This document shows, piece after piece, positions 26,779 to 35,907 of a stretch of 64,000 bases of DNA (the first letter of the stretch is position 1; the number at the start of each line of letters is the position of its first letter). The stretch lies in assembly GCA_002478885.1 (NCBI GenBank), contig DLKC01000027.1:62001-126000 (forward strand), in the 5' to 3' direction. Made by a program: the position numbers and the translations under genes. Origin of the DNA: Chitinophagaceae bacterium UBA7600 (GTDB lineage Bacteria > Bacteroidota > Bacteroidia > Chitinophagales > Chitinophagaceae). The notes beneath the pieces were generated by a model that had not been told where the DNA came from, ran no database searches, and saw only the letters and a program-made list of their open reading frames with translations.

Positions 26779-27333
26779 ATGGGTAAATTTTTTGAACACA
26801 TAACCGAACAGCATGCTGCATTCATAGAAAAGCAGCACATCTTTTTTGTAAGCACAGCCCCCTTAACTCCCGATGGGCACATTAATCTTTCCCCGAAAGG
26901 GCTCGATTGTTTTAAAGTGCTTTCTTCAAACAGGGTTGCCTATATGGATCTCATCAGCAGTGGCAACGAAACATCTGCACACACGCTTGAAAATGGGAGA
27001 ATCACTTTTATGTTCTGTTCGTTTGATGAAAAACCGATGATACTACGCCTTTATGGAAAAGGACATACAGTTCTTAGTAGTGATAAAGAGTGGAGCGAAC
27101 TTGCACGGCATTTTAAAATATACCCAAGCACTAGGCAGATTATCGTGGCAGATATTAGCAAAGTGCAGTCATCATGTGGGTTTGGCGTTCCGAAATATGA
27201 ATTTTCCGGCGATCGCGATATTCATTTCGAATGGGCCGAAAGTAAAGGAGCGGAAGGGTTGGAACAATATGTTGAAGTGAATAATTTATACAGTATTGAT
27301 GGTTTGCCATCTAAAATTGCTTCGGTGCGTTAG
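26779..27333 (+). CDS. Pyridoxamine 5'-phosphate oxidase-family protein
   Basis: A 184-residue split-barrel flavoprotein-like protein, not PdxH itself: QHIFFVSTAPLTPDGHINLSPKGLDCF, SGNETSAHTLENGRITFMFCSF, and LRLYGKGHTV match the family often annotated as PNPOx-like FMN-binding. Catalysis is unknown; cofactor could be FMN or F420-like. The start MGKFFEH is preferred over an ATG 69 bases upstream. Repeat arms lie on both sides. Confidence 0.87.
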   Translation: MGKFFEHITEQHAAFIEKQHIFFVSTAPLTPDGHINLSPKGLDCFKVLSSNRVAYMDLISSGNETSAHTLENGRITFMFCSFDEKPMILRLYGKGHTVLSSDKEWSELARHFKIYPSTRQIIVADISKVQSSCGFGVPKYEFSGDRDIHFEWAESKGAEGLEQYVEVNNLYSIDGLPSKIASVR

Positions 27334-27349
27334 CAGACAAAAATACTGG

Positions 27350-27403
27350 TGTATAAGTGTGCGACGCAACGAAGATGATAAATGGTTTTAAGCCCGGTAA
27401 AAA
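27350..27403. repeat. Interspersed repeat, reverse arm of a gene-bracketing pair
   Basis: GTATAAGTGTGCGACGCAAC, then GAAGATGATAAATGG and TTTAAGCCCGGT. It is the partner of the forward arm at 26630-26692. Confidence 0.85.
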
Positions 27404-27449
27404 ATTTCTGCAGTAATTGGTTCCACGAAAATGGAACAGTAAAAATACA

Positions 27450-28727
27450 TTAGTGCTTATATACTTTTCCTTCTTTCATAACAAAGACCACTTTTTCCAA
27501 ATTACCAATATCTTGTAGTGGGTCTCCGTCCACGGCAATAATATCTGCAAAAGCACCTTTACTCAGTTCTCCAATTTGCCCTTTTTTGCCGAGTAATTCT
27601 GCTGCCACTGTTGTAGCAGATTTTATGGCCTGCATAGGAGTCATTCCCCATTTAACATAAAACGAAAATTCTCTACCCTGTGGAATCTTTTGCCAGTCAA
27701 AGCCACCGGCATCAGTGCCAAAGGCGATTTTTACGCCCTTTTGCAAAGCCTTTTTGAATGTTTGCGGAAGCTTTGCGTACATCTGCTTATACGAAGGCAC
27801 ACCGATCGCTGCGCGGCCATCAGCAACTGCATCTATAGTGGTAGCTGTTGGGCACCAATATGCGTTTTTCTTAACCAGCAAGTCAAGACATTCATCGTTC
27901 ATGCCCGGGCCGTGTTCGATACTTCGTGCGCCTGCATTCAAGGAATAAAGAACGCCATCGGGCGTCATGGCATGGGCAGCAAAAAATTTCCCCGATACTG
28001 CTGTTTCATTGGCTACGGCATCAACTTCTTCTTTACTGAAATTAGGGAGGCTTTTAAAGCTGCTGTCAGATAACATGTAATAACCGCGGTCGGCATATAT
28101 TTTTATCCAGTCGGCACCATAGCTGATTTGTTCCCGTACTGCTTTTCTTGCTTCATCGCCCCCTGTTATTTCCTGCAACCCTTTCGGCATATGCAGTTCC
28201 CAGCTATAGTCTTTATTGCTTACAGGATAGTGCCCGGTTGTGTTGATAGCAAGGGTTGCCACAAACATTCTTGGCCCTGGAATAACACCATTACTGATAG
28301 CATTTTTTAAATCCACATCGGCATACATAGCACCTTCTGTTCCAAGATCGCGTATGCTGGTAAAGCCATTCATTAAAGCAATACGGCAGGCAACACTTCC
28401 AAGTAGTGTGCGGTAAGCTATACTTTCTTTTAAGATCTGTGCGTCATAGTCTTCAGAAGTTACATCGCCTTGCAACAACACATGCGTGTGACAGTCTATA
28501 AGCCCGGGCAAAACTGTTTTATCACTAAGATCTATGATAGCTGTACCCGCAGGAATATTTTCCTGCTCAACTATGCCGCTGATTTTCCTATTGTCAATAA
28601 TAATAGCTTTATTAAGCAGCGGTTTATCGCTGTTGCCATCGATCAGTTTGCCGCATTTAATGGCAACTGTTTGTGCAAAAAGAAAATGACCGGAAAGAAA
28701 AAAAGCGAGCAAAACAGAATATTTCAT
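27450..28727 (-). CDS. Exported amidohydrolase (imidazolonepropionase/prolidase-like)
   Basis: A 425-residue metal-dependent hydrolase with a signal peptide (LLAFFLSGHFLFAQ), so probably periplasmic. Metal ligands: LIDCHTHVLLQGD (HxH), a likely carboxylated lysine in YGADWIKIYADRG, FAAHAMTPDG, RSIEHGPGM and FGTDAGG. This set matches the Xaa-Pro dipeptidase/aryldialkylphosphatase-like branch of amidohydrolases. Natural substrate is unknown; small peptides are plausible. Confidence 0.9.
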   Translation of the reverse strand: MKYSVLLAFFLSGHFLFAQTVAIKCGKLIDGNSDKPLLNKAIIIDNRKISGIVEQENIPAGTAIIDLSDKTVLPGLIDCHTHVLLQGDVTSEDYDAQILKESIAYRTLLGSVACRIALMNGFTSIRDLGTEGAMYADVDLKNAISNGVIPGPRMFVATLAINTTGHYPVSNKDYSWELHMPKGLQEITGGDEARKAVREQISYGADWIKIYADRGYYMLSDSSFKSLPNFSKEEVDAVANETAVSGKFFAAHAMTPDGVLYSLNAGARSIEHGPGMNDECLDLLVKKNAYWCPTATTIDAVADGRAAIGVPSYKQMYAKLPQTFKKALQKGVKIAFGTDAGGFDWQKIPQGREFSFYVKWGMTPMQAIKSATTVAAELLGKKGQIGELSKGAFADIIAVDGDPLQDIGNLEKVVFVMKEGKVYKH

Positions 28728-28735
28728 GCGAGGAG

Positions 28736-28765
28736 TTTGTGCCGAAAAAGATACGATTAATTTTT
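28736..28765 (+). promoter_or_regulatory. Promoter-like pair before an apparently gene-less stretch
   Basis: TTTG (28736-28739), an 18-base spacer and TAATTTTT (28758-28765), close to TTTG / TAnnTTTG. There is no supported gene on this strand until 29208, and a terminator intervenes. Confidence 0.4.
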
Positions 28766-28771
28766 ATCCAT

Positions 28772-28954
28772 GTGGAATATGCACCGGCTTATAAGGTACG
28801 AAATAATCTGGGGCAGCACCCTAAGGGCAATCATAATAATTACCCTTTTACCGGACTACATTTACCGCCTGTTAAAACCCTTGCCGGAAAAAATTTTGGA
28901 TGCTTAGTTTTAGTCCTACCCGTAAAAGAGAGCCATTGATGGTTCTCTTTTTTT
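28772..28954 (+). ncRNA. Candidate small RNA (or decayed gene)
   Basis: About 180 bases lie between a promoter-like pair and an intrinsic terminator. The segment has an internal hairpin (AGGGCAAT/ATTACCCT near 28823-28845). I do not recognise it as 6S, SRP RNA or a riboswitch. One frame through it (to 28939) encodes an unfamiliar C-terminus-like peptide, so a decayed gene is the alternative. Confidence 0.3.
28924..28954 (+). terminator. Rho-independent terminator with no obvious upstream gene
   Basis: GAGAGCCAT/ATGGTTCTC hairpin with flanking A4 and seven T. The nearest upstream gene is on the opposite strand and points away. Confidence 0.8.
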
Positions 28955-28971
28955 GTGCGGCTTTGGAAATT

Positions 28972-29012
28972 CTGCTGGGCTTTACTTGCGTCGCACCCGT
29001 CAACAGTTATAA
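28972..29012. repeat. Interspersed repeat, solitary forward arm
   Basis: GCTTTACTTGCGTCGCACCC and CAACAGTTA. It is slightly diverged after the core. The rest of the gap to 29207 is AT-rich with no gene. Confidence 0.7.
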
Positions 29013-29207
29013 CTATAAATGAACATATAGGTGTTATAATCCGCGGTGTGGTGTTTTCTTGCCAAGCCTCTTACTGACCCATATTGATTGGTTCAAGTGA
29101 AATGATCTATTCTGTAATAATTCATCTTAATGTTTATTCGTTCTGTTTAAACATATTATTCAGAATTTTATTCTATAAAATAATTATATTTACGGTAAAT
29201 ATTCATA

Positions 29208-29678
29208 ATGGAAACTACGCTTGACCCGGTTGATCTGCGCATTTTGAAATTACTGCAGGCCAATGCACGCATTTCCAATGCCGATATTGCGCGTGAGGTT
29301 AACATGGCGCCGTCAGCTGTACTGGAAAGGGTGAAAAAACTGGAACAGAAAAAAGTTATTAAACAGTACAATACGGCAATAGATTCTTCATCGGTGGGTC
29401 AAAGACTGCTGGCATTCATCTTTATCAAATCAAAAGAGGGATTTACCTGCAGCAGCGAGACTGCAGCATCGCTGGCTGCTATTCCGGAAGTACAGGAAGT
29501 GCACCATATAGCCGGTGAAGACTGTTTTTTAGTGAAGGTAAGAACTGCGGATTCTGCCTCTTTAATGTCATTAATGCGAAACTCGCTGCAAAAAATACCC
29601 AATATCTTATCTACAAAAACCACTATCGTTTTGGAAACGGTAAAGGAAGATCAGCAACTCGTAATTCCAGGAAAGTAA
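29208..29678 (+). CDS. Lrp/AsnC-family regulator
   Basis: A 156-residue regulator: N-terminal winged HTH (LDPVDLRILKLLQANARISNADIAREVNM, then APSAVLERVKKLEQKKVI) and a C-terminal RAM ligand-binding domain (FIFIKSKEG, VQEVHHIAGEDCFLVKVRT). Such proteins sense amino acids. It lies 49 bases upstream of, and on the same strand as, the EamA transporter gene, which it may control. Confidence 0.94.
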   Translation: METTLDPVDLRILKLLQANARISNADIAREVNMAPSAVLERVKKLEQKKVIKQYNTAIDSSSVGQRLLAFIFIKSKEGFTCSSETAASLAAIPEVQEVHHIAGEDCFLVKVRTADSASLMSLMRNSLQKIPNILSTKTTIVLETVKEDQQLVIPGK

Positions 29679-29727
29679 AAAGGCTGGCGCAAAATTATCA
29701 AAGAAGCTAACCTGAAAATAAATTGCT

Positions 29728-30699
29728 ATGAACACAACCAACAAAAAGGAAGCATCGGTACTACTTGTTGTTGTTGCATTTGCAACCGTTTACCTTGTAT
29801 GGGGCTCTACTTACTTTTTTATACAAAAAGCGGTGCAGCATATACCACCATTTATACTTGGTGCTTTACGTTTTTTTGCGGCCGGTATTCTGCTGCTTGC
29901 TTGGTGCCTTTTTAAGAAAGAGAAATTATGGAATCCTGCGCAGATAAAAACCGCGGTAATAACCGGAGTGTTGCTGCTGTTTGTAGGAAATGGTGCGGTT
30001 ATATGGGCGGAAGAAAAATTACCCAGTTCCCTTGTAGCAGTATTGGTATCTGCCGCGCCTATTTGGTTTGTTTTACTTGATCAACCGAGATGGAAAGAAA
30101 ACTTTCGCAGCCGCCCAACAATAATTGGTCTGGCGGTGGGATTTGTCGGGGTAATACTTTTGTTCAGCGAAAAAGTTCAGGATGCATTCACCGCCGGCGG
30201 AAATGCGTCCCAAGTATTCGGATTGTTGGTATTAATGATAGGTTCTGCAAGCTGGGCTGGTGGTTCATTGTATTCCAAATACAAGTCGACCGGCAGTGCC
30301 ATTGTAAATACTACGTGGCAAATGCTAGCAGCGAGTTTAACTTTCGCCGTGGTAAGTTTTACAAGTAACGAGTGGGGGTATTTTGAATGGAGTAATGTTA
30401 CCGCAACATCGTGGTGGTCGGTTGTTTACCTTGTTACTATGGGTTCGCTCGCAGGTTATAGTGCCTACGTTTGGCTGTTGCAGGTGCGGCCGGCAACACA
30501 AGTGAGTACTTATGGATACGTGAACCCGGTGGTAGCAGTTTTGCTGGGTGTATTTTTTGCCGGCGAACACATGACCTTGCTGCAACTTTCAGGTCTGTTA
30601 ACGATACTTACAAGCGTACTGCTTATTAACCTTGCAAAATACAGGCGTGAAAAGAAAGAAATTGAATCGAAAAAAAGGATGCAGGCTGAAGCAGCCTGA
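29728..30699 (+). CDS. EamA-family (DMT) transporter
   Basis: A 323-residue inner-membrane exporter of the drug/metabolite transporter superfamily, with two EamA repeats and about ten helices: VVVAFATVYLVWGSTYFFIQKA at the start and WWSVVYLVTMGSLAGYSAYVWLLQ then YVNPVVAVLLGVFFAGE in the second half, as in YedA. The preceding Lrp-family gene suggests amino-acid-related efflux; this is inference. A terminator follows. Confidence 0.92.
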   Translation: MNTTNKKEASVLLVVVAFATVYLVWGSTYFFIQKAVQHIPPFILGALRFFAAGILLLAWCLFKKEKLWNPAQIKTAVITGVLLLFVGNGAVIWAEEKLPSSLVAVLVSAAPIWFVLLDQPRWKENFRSRPTIIGLAVGFVGVILLFSEKVQDAFTAGGNASQVFGLLVLMIGSASWAGGSLYSKYKSTGSAIVNTTWQMLAASLTFAVVSFTSNEWGYFEWSNVTATSWWSVVYLVTMGSLAGYSAYVWLLQVRPATQVSTYGYVNPVVAVLLGVFFAGEHMTLLQLSGLLTILTSVLLINLAKYRREKKEIESKKRMQAEAA

Positions 30700-30735
30700 T
30701 TTTAAAATATTTTTTGTTTGTGAGTGATAGCGTAA

Positions 30736-30762
30736 GGGACCGGTTTGCCGGTCTCTTTTTTA
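30736..30762 (+). terminator. Terminator of the EamA gene
   Basis: GGGACCGG TTTG CCGGTCTC stem-loop followed by six T. Confidence 0.9.
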
Positions 30763-30778
30763 TTGCCAACTTTCATTT

Positions 30779-30852
30779 TTGCCGAGTAAATGGCTAAACG
30801 CATAAGAGTGCGACGCAACCGGTGATGCCAGCAGTTATGCAGACCGGTTTAT
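30779..30852. repeat. Interspersed repeat, solitary reverse arm
   Basis: CGCATAAGAGTGCGACGCAAC then CGGTGATGCC and GACCGGTTT. It lies between convergent genes. Confidence 0.82.
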
Positions 30853-30883
30853 AAAGATACATTTCAGAAGAATTGACAGGCTA

Positions 30884-31792
30884 TCATTTCTTTTGCAGGA
30901 TATGCTTCATTAATTCTATTGCCTCTTTGGACGTTTCGATTCCATGTGCGGTGTTTTTTAAAACGTGAGCTTCCTTTAATGCGGGCATATTTTTTTTGGC
31001 GGCATCTATTGATTTTTTAAATGGAAATAGAATGTCTTTATCGCCAAGCAGCAGGTACACATCGTTTTTTATCTTGCCAAGTTCATCTTCACGCATCGGG
31101 TAAGGCTTTTCGGCTTTGTCTTTAAATTCTTTGATTACGTGCAGTTCATAGTCAACGAGCAATTGTTCCGCCTTTTCACTAATCATATGATGCGGCTTAT
31201 AAAATATCGCTTTGTCGAGAAATGCTCTTACATTTTTTTCTGTCGGGGAGAATATTGGCAGCAGGTTATGCCAAAGGTTGGTGAACGATAGAGAGAATAA
31301 CTGCAGGTTACCGGGATTAAGCATGATCACTTTGTCAACCATTTCAGGGGCGACAATGGCCAGCTTTGCGCAAACGGTTGATCCAAATGAGCATCCTGCA
31401 ACGGATGCCTTTTGAATACCAAGTCCTTTCAATACTTCAGCGGCCCAATGGCCATATCCTTCGGATCTTATATGCGGTGTGTGGCCATCGCTGAGGCAAG
31501 GCTGACCATTGGTTTCAACAAGAAAAATGCGATAATCGTGTCGCAGCGCATCGAGCGCACGGTCAAACTCCCAAAATAGAACAGAAGTGCGGAAGCCGGG
31601 AAAGATCACGAGCGCCTCTGCGTGGCTGTTGTGAGTATTTATCCCCCAAATCACTGTATTACCCAATTTTGTGGCAACATCGAAACGATGGTATCTTAAC
31701 CGGTTCAATTTTTCCAGTTGATTTACCCAGTTGAGATACCACGCGGCATCTTTTGCAGGATTCTTAAATACAGACAGGCTCTTAATTTTCAT
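30884..31792 (-). CDS. Alpha/beta hydrolase
   Basis: A 302-residue cytosolic alpha/beta-hydrolase. Features: EALVIFPGFRTSVLFWEF (oxyanion region), nucleophile elbow ASVAGCSFGSTVCAKLA, LLLGDKDILFPF with the acid, and KNTAHGIETSKEA with the catalytic His. The substrate is unknown. It starts 129 bases downstream of the outer-membrane protein gene on the same strand. Confidence 0.88.
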   Translation of the reverse strand: MKIKSLSVFKNPAKDAAWYLNWVNQLEKLNRLRYHRFDVATKLGNTVIWGINTHNSHAEALVIFPGFRTSVLFWEFDRALDALRHDYRIFLVETNGQPCLSDGHTPHIRSEGYGHWAAEVLKGLGIQKASVAGCSFGSTVCAKLAIVAPEMVDKVIMLNPGNLQLFSLSFTNLWHNLLPIFSPTEKNVRAFLDKAIFYKPHHMISEKAEQLLVDYELHVIKEFKDKAEKPYPMREDELGKIKNDVYLLLGDKDILFPFKKSIDAAKKNMPALKEAHVLKNTAHGIETSKEAIELMKHILQKK

Positions 31793-31892
31793 GACCGGTA
31801 CAAAGAAAGAGATAAATTCTGTTACACAAGCGTTAAGCGTTTTTTTGGAGAGGCTTTAGTCCGGGTGCGTACCTTGCTGCTGAGGAGTAAAA

Positions 31893-31915
31893 GACGCGGC
31901 GCGGCCGGCCGGCGA
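31893..31915 (-). terminator. GC-rich inverted repeat, possible terminator
   Basis: CGGCCGGCCG (31902-31911) is a perfect 10-base palindrome inside a GC-only run, followed on the minus strand by CGTCTTTT. It lies 7-29 bases beyond the stop of the outer-membrane protein gene. Termination is a guess. Confidence 0.4.
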
Positions 31916-31921
31916 AAAGAC

Positions 31922-33715
31922 TTAAAACACGCTGATAAATCCAATGTGAATTTTTGACTGCCGTAGATCAAAGCTTTGATCGTTTCGCTTTCCCACAGCA
32001 TACGCAATATTAAATACGCCTGTTTTGGTTTCGAAAGCGAGCCCCGTGCCCAGGCCAAGATAGGTGTGATCGAATGATGCGCTGTTGCTTTTGTAGGCCG
32101 CGTACCCATAATCGGTGAATACATAAAACCACGAATTTTTATCGATCAGGTATCGATATTCGGCCGTGCCTACGGCATAGCGGTGTGTATAAATACTTTC
32201 TTCATCAAACCCGCGTAGTAATTTAAATCCCCCGATTTGAAAGAGTTCGTTGTTATAATAATTCGGCGACTGGAGCCATCCGGCATGAAACGCTCCTTTA
32301 ATAGTTGCTTGTTTACCTATAGGAAAAAATCGTGCTCCTGAGAATGTGAACCGAAAAAAATAACTGCTGAGTTTAACCGTATCGTAAAGACTTGCATAAT
32401 TGAATGACGGATCTTTGATTTGAACTATGGTGGTGTTCTCTTTTAATTTTTTTGTACCAAATCCCATTATGAACTGCAGCTCGTTACCTCTCTTAGGGTT
32501 AAAGCGGTAGTTGGTTGTGTTGAGATCATATTGGAATGTGAGCCCCAAGGTTGACATATCACTTACATCAGGTAGACGTTTTGTGATCTTTACAATATTG
32601 GTATCGATGGATAAAATGTTAGTTTGATTGTACTGCACAAATACCGTGAACAATTGCTTTGCCGAAATATTGTATTGCAGGCCAGCTTGGGAGCGTATGT
32701 TTAAAAAGAAAGAATCACGTTTGTATAGCTCGAAATTCACATTTAACCCAAGCGCAGAATTAAACATATATGGCCTTTGAAAAACAAGATTCAGGCGTGG
32801 CGACTTTGCCTGTAACTGTTGCCAGTTAATGCTGAGCGTTTCGCCATTGCCAAATGGATTTCGAAGATTAAGGTTTGCTTCGCCAGTTACCAATAGTTTT
32901 CCACCTTTCTGCGGGTTGGCCGGAAGAAATCCTACCAATAAATTCACCTGGCTGCTTTTGCGGTTTTGCAGGTAGAGATTTAATTCGGCACCTGTATTGA
33001 GCATGGTAATGCTAAATGGCTGATACTGATTTAAAAAGGGTAATTCGGCAAGCCGCTGATCAATACGATCTAGTTTACTTTGCTCATATATTTCATGCTC
33101 TTTTATCTCGAGGTAGTGTGTAATGAAATTCTTTGATAGTTTTATGTCCCCCACAATCTTTATTGTGTCTACATAGTATGTAAGCCCCTTATCTATGGAA
33201 AGACTGGCGTTTATAGCATTGCCATTGATACTTATATTTTCCAAGGCCAGTTTTGCAAAAGGATAACCAGAAGAAGCGTAGTATTCCAGCAACGACTTAT
33301 ATACCTCAGTGACTTTTTGCTGGTCGAAAGGTTTTGTATTAAAGCTGGTTTTATAAAATCCCAGTTGGTTTAAAACAGGCCAGTCGTTTTCCTGCACGTG
33401 GAGCGAATCCCAAACATACTTTTTGCCGCTGAATAGTTTAATGTTAACTGAAGACGAATCTTCCCAAACTGAATCGATGGATGCACTAATAAAACCTTTG
33501 GTTAATAAAGCGGATGGCAATTGCTGTACATATGCGAGACACTTACTCTTCGATGCAAATGTTGCTGGAATTTTTAATTCGCTTATTACTTCTATATTCT
33601 CATTTGGCGGTTGAATGTTTAGCTGGCAACGTTGCTGGGCAAAACTAAAACTGCTGATCCATAAAAAGCAAACCAGTACAACACTCAATCGCCTGTATAC
33701 AGTTACTTTTGCCAT
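31922..33715 (-). CDS. BamA/TamA-family outer membrane protein
   Basis: A 597-residue Omp85-like protein: signal peptide (SVVLVCFLWISSFSFAQ), an N-terminal periplasmic part with POTRA-like segments (about 30-260; YVDTIKIVGDIKLSKNFITHYLEI), then a beta barrel with GGFKLLRGFDEESIYTHRYAVGTAEYRYLI and a final strand ending in IGFISVF, with C-terminal Phe as expected for insertion. Shorter than BamA, closer to TamA/D15 relatives. The start MAKVTVYRR fits the signal peptide. A TAAGTTTG box at 33736-33743 (minus strand) is a plausible -7 element. Confidence 0.87.
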   Translation of the reverse strand: MAKVTVYRRLSVVLVCFLWISSFSFAQQRCQLNIQPPNENIEVISELKIPATFASKSKCLAYVQQLPSALLTKGFISASIDSVWEDSSSVNIKLFSGKKYVWDSLHVQENDWPVLNQLGFYKTSFNTKPFDQQKVTEVYKSLLEYYASSGYPFAKLALENISINGNAINASLSIDKGLTYYVDTIKIVGDIKLSKNFITHYLEIKEHEIYEQSKLDRIDQRLAELPFLNQYQPFSITMLNTGAELNLYLQNRKSSQVNLLVGFLPANPQKGGKLLVTGEANLNLRNPFGNGETLSINWQQLQAKSPRLNLVFQRPYMFNSALGLNVNFELYKRDSFFLNIRSQAGLQYNISAKQLFTVFVQYNQTNILSIDTNIVKITKRLPDVSDMSTLGLTFQYDLNTTNYRFNPKRGNELQFIMGFGTKKLKENTTIVQIKDPSFNYASLYDTVKLSSYFFRFTFSGARFFPIGKQATIKGAFHAGWLQSPNYYNNELFQIGGFKLLRGFDEESIYTHRYAVGTAEYRYLIDKNSWFYVFTDYGYAAYKSNSASFDHTYLGLGTGLAFETKTGVFNIAYAVGKRNDQSFDLRQSKIHIGFISVF

Positions 33716-33751
33716 ATTACCAATCAGCAATTTTACAAACTTAGCAGTTAT

Positions 33752-34876
33752 ATGGCAGGTATTTATATTCATATTCCTTTTTGCCGGAAGGCCTGCCATT
33801 ACTGTAATTTTCATTTTTCCACAACGCTGAAAAATAAGAATGAGGTTATCGAAGCGATTACCCATGAAATAACATTGCAGCGAAATTATTTAAATGAGCC
33901 AGTGGATACTATTTACTTTGGCGGCGGCACACCATCCTTATTAAACGTTGTTGAAATACAAAAATTATTGCATGCGATAAAAGAACATTTCCAGGTATCT
34001 TCTTCAGCAGAGATAACGCTCGAATCAAATCCTGACGATATAGTAAAGGGTAAACTCAATGAATGGAAAAATGCAGGAATTAACCGACTTAGTATTGGCG
34101 TACAGTCTTTTTTTGAAAAAGATCTGCAATGGATGAACCGCGCACACAATGCGACCCAGGCGAAGCAAAGCATTCTGCTTGCAAAAGCGGAGGGGTTTGA
34201 AAACATAACGATCGATCTTATTTACGGTATACCTATTTTATCAGATGAGGAATGGATTCAGAATATTGAAACCGCTATAGATCTGCATGTGCCGCATCTC
34301 TCCTGTTATGCATTGACGGTAGAGCAGGGAACCGCATTGTCAAAAATGATCGGGCAAAAGAAAAAGGAAAGCACAGATGATGAAAAGCAGCAACGGCATT
34401 TTACTATATTATTGAACCGAACCGCTACAGCAGGGTTTGAGCATTATGAAATTTCAAATTTTGCCAAACCGGATTTTCGAAGCCGGCATAACAGCAGCTA
34501 CTGGAATGGTAAAAGTTATCTCGGCGTGGGTCCTTCGGCTCATTCTTTCAAAGGCAATACCAGGCAGTGGAATATTTCTAACAATGCGCTGTATGTAAAA
34601 AGTATCCGGCAGAATATAGTGCCTTTTGAAATAGAGACACTTACACCTGTTCAACAGGCGAATGAATACATTATGACCAGCATAAGAACGATGGAAGGTG
34701 TTTCTTTTGGTGCTATTAAACATAGATGGGGTGCGGGTTACGAAAAGCAAATTTTAAATACCGCAACAAAATATATCAACCATGGATTAGCAGAGATAAA
34801 GGATGATCATCTCGTTCTAACCGAAAATGGAAAATTTTATGCAGATGGAATTGCTGCAGAACTTTTCTTCACCTAA
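33752..34876 (+). CDS. hemW: Radical SAM heme chaperone HemW
   Basis: A 374-residue radical SAM protein. The [4Fe-4S] motif CRKACHYC (Cys11, 15, 18) follows IYIHIPF; then YFGGGTPSLL, RLSIGVQSF, LIYGIP and a C-terminal HemW_C domain (EYIMTSIRTMEGVS). HemW delivers heme to respiratory proteins and differs from the oxidase HemN in length and motif. It is divergent from the BamA/TamA-like gene with only 36 bases between, so the promoters overlap coding sequence. Confidence 0.94.
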   Translation: MAGIYIHIPFCRKACHYCNFHFSTTLKNKNEVIEAITHEITLQRNYLNEPVDTIYFGGGTPSLLNVVEIQKLLHAIKEHFQVSSSAEITLESNPDDIVKGKLNEWKNAGINRLSIGVQSFFEKDLQWMNRAHNATQAKQSILLAKAEGFENITIDLIYGIPILSDEEWIQNIETAIDLHVPHLSCYALTVEQGTALSKMIGQKKKESTDDEKQQRHFTILLNRTATAGFEHYEISNFAKPDFRSRHNSSYWNGKSYLGVGPSAHSFKGNTRQWNISNNALYVKSIRQNIVPFEIETLTPVQQANEYIMTSIRTMEGVSFGAIKHRWGAGYEKQILNTATKYINHGLAEIKDDHLVLTENGKFYADGIAAELFFT

Positions 34877-34899
34877 TCAAAAAAGCGTTGATATGATTT

Positions 34900-34950
34900 C
34901 TGTAAGTTGAAGGGAGTGACACAACAGGAACCGATAAAAGGCTCAGTTGC
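34900..34950. repeat. Interspersed repeat, solitary reverse arm (second subtype)
   Basis: GTTGAAGGGAGTGACACAACAGG: the GTGTCACTC subtype, with a shortened outer half. It lies between the converging hemW and ftsE genes. Confidence 0.7.
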
Positions 34951-34964
34951 TTGCTACAAAAAAA

Positions 34965-35651
34965 TTATACTTCAACCACTGCGCTGTCATATACTTTGCC
35001 GCGTTCTGTTTTTAGCATGCGCGATGGGTTTTTGCTGATTACCATAAAATCGTGGGTGGCCATAATAATGGCGGTGCCGTAATCTTTGCAAATACGTATA
35101 AGCAGTTGCATAATTTCGTCGCTGGTTTCGGGATCGAGGTTGCCCGTCGGCTCATCTGCAAGAATCAATTTGGGCGAATTAAGTAAGGCACGCGCAATAT
35201 CTACACGCTGCTGCTCGCCACCGCTCATTTCAAAAGGCATTTTAAAACCTTTGCTTTTTAAACCAACTTTATCAAGCACGTCGTTGATTTTTTCCTCTAT
35301 CAGTTTTTCATCTTTCCACCCGGTGGCCTTTAAAACAAAGCGAAGGTTTTCGTGTACGTTCCGGTCAGTGAGCAGTTGAAAATCCTGGAACACTACACCC
35401 AGGTTTCTGCGCAAGAACGGCACTTTTTTCCAGGTCATTTCTTTCAGGTTGTATCCAGCAACTTCCGCATCGCCTTCTTTAAGCTGAAGTTCGCCATATA
35501 AAGTCTTTAGCAAACTGCTTTTGCCGGTTCCTGTTTTGCCCACGAGAAAAACGAATTCGCCGCGGCTGACGGTAAAATTCACATCCTGCAAGATGAGGCT
35601 GCTGCCCTGGTAAATATTCGCATTCCTGACTGATACTACGATCTCGCTCAT
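34965..35651 (-). CDS. ftsE: Cell-division ABC ATPase FtsE
   Basis: A 228-residue ABC ATPase: Walker [13 protein letters not shown]-loop VFQDFQLL, signature [15 protein letters not shown], Walker [16 protein letters not shown] and switch histidine in MATHDF. The sequence and length match FtsE, which with FtsX activates cell-wall hydrolases at the septum. No ftsX is adjacent here. A LolD-like lipoprotein or MacB ATPase is the alternative but fits less well. Confidence 0.88.
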   Translation of the reverse strand: MSEIVVSVRNANIYQGSSLILQDVNFTVSRGEFVFLVGKTGTGKSSLLKTLYGELQLKEGDAEVAGYNLKEMTWKKVPFLRRNLGVVFQDFQLLTDRNVHENLRFVLKATGWKDEKLIEEKINDVLDKVGLKSKGFKMPFEMSGGEQQRVDIARALLNSPKLILADEPTGNLDPETSDEIMQLLIRICKDYGTAIIMATHDFMVISKNPSRMLKTERGKVYDSAVVEV

Positions 35652-35739
35652 GATAAAAAAATGTTTGCAAATATAAAGTTACTCGATACAATTTTTTTGA
35701 ACGATTATTTTGTGCACGTCCTGTAAATGTCTTGGTTGT

Positions 35740-35902
35740 AGCCGAGCTTTCAAATATGCATTGGGCTTTCGTTGCGCCGCACCCTTGTGCGTTCAGTTCA
35801 TTTCTCATCAGGGCAAAAATTATAGGTGTTATTTTCGGATTTATGACCTGGTGTACAAGTGTGCGACGCAAGTAAAGATGCCACAGCGATCTTAAGCCGG
35901 CC
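35740..35902. repeat. Interspersed repeat, compact pair with short core
   Basis: Forward arm GTTGCGCCGCACCCTTGTGCG (35771-35791) and reverse arm GTGTACAAGTGTGCGACGCAAG (from 35851), with outer end TTAAGCCGGCCC. The space between arms is only about 60 bases. Confidence 0.85.
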
Positions 35903-35907
35903 CCATA

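Noticed and set aside
26779..27333. A second pdxH
   Set aside because: It is only distantly related and lacks the PdxH C-terminal GGYRLEP/FWQGR signature found at 15380-16021.
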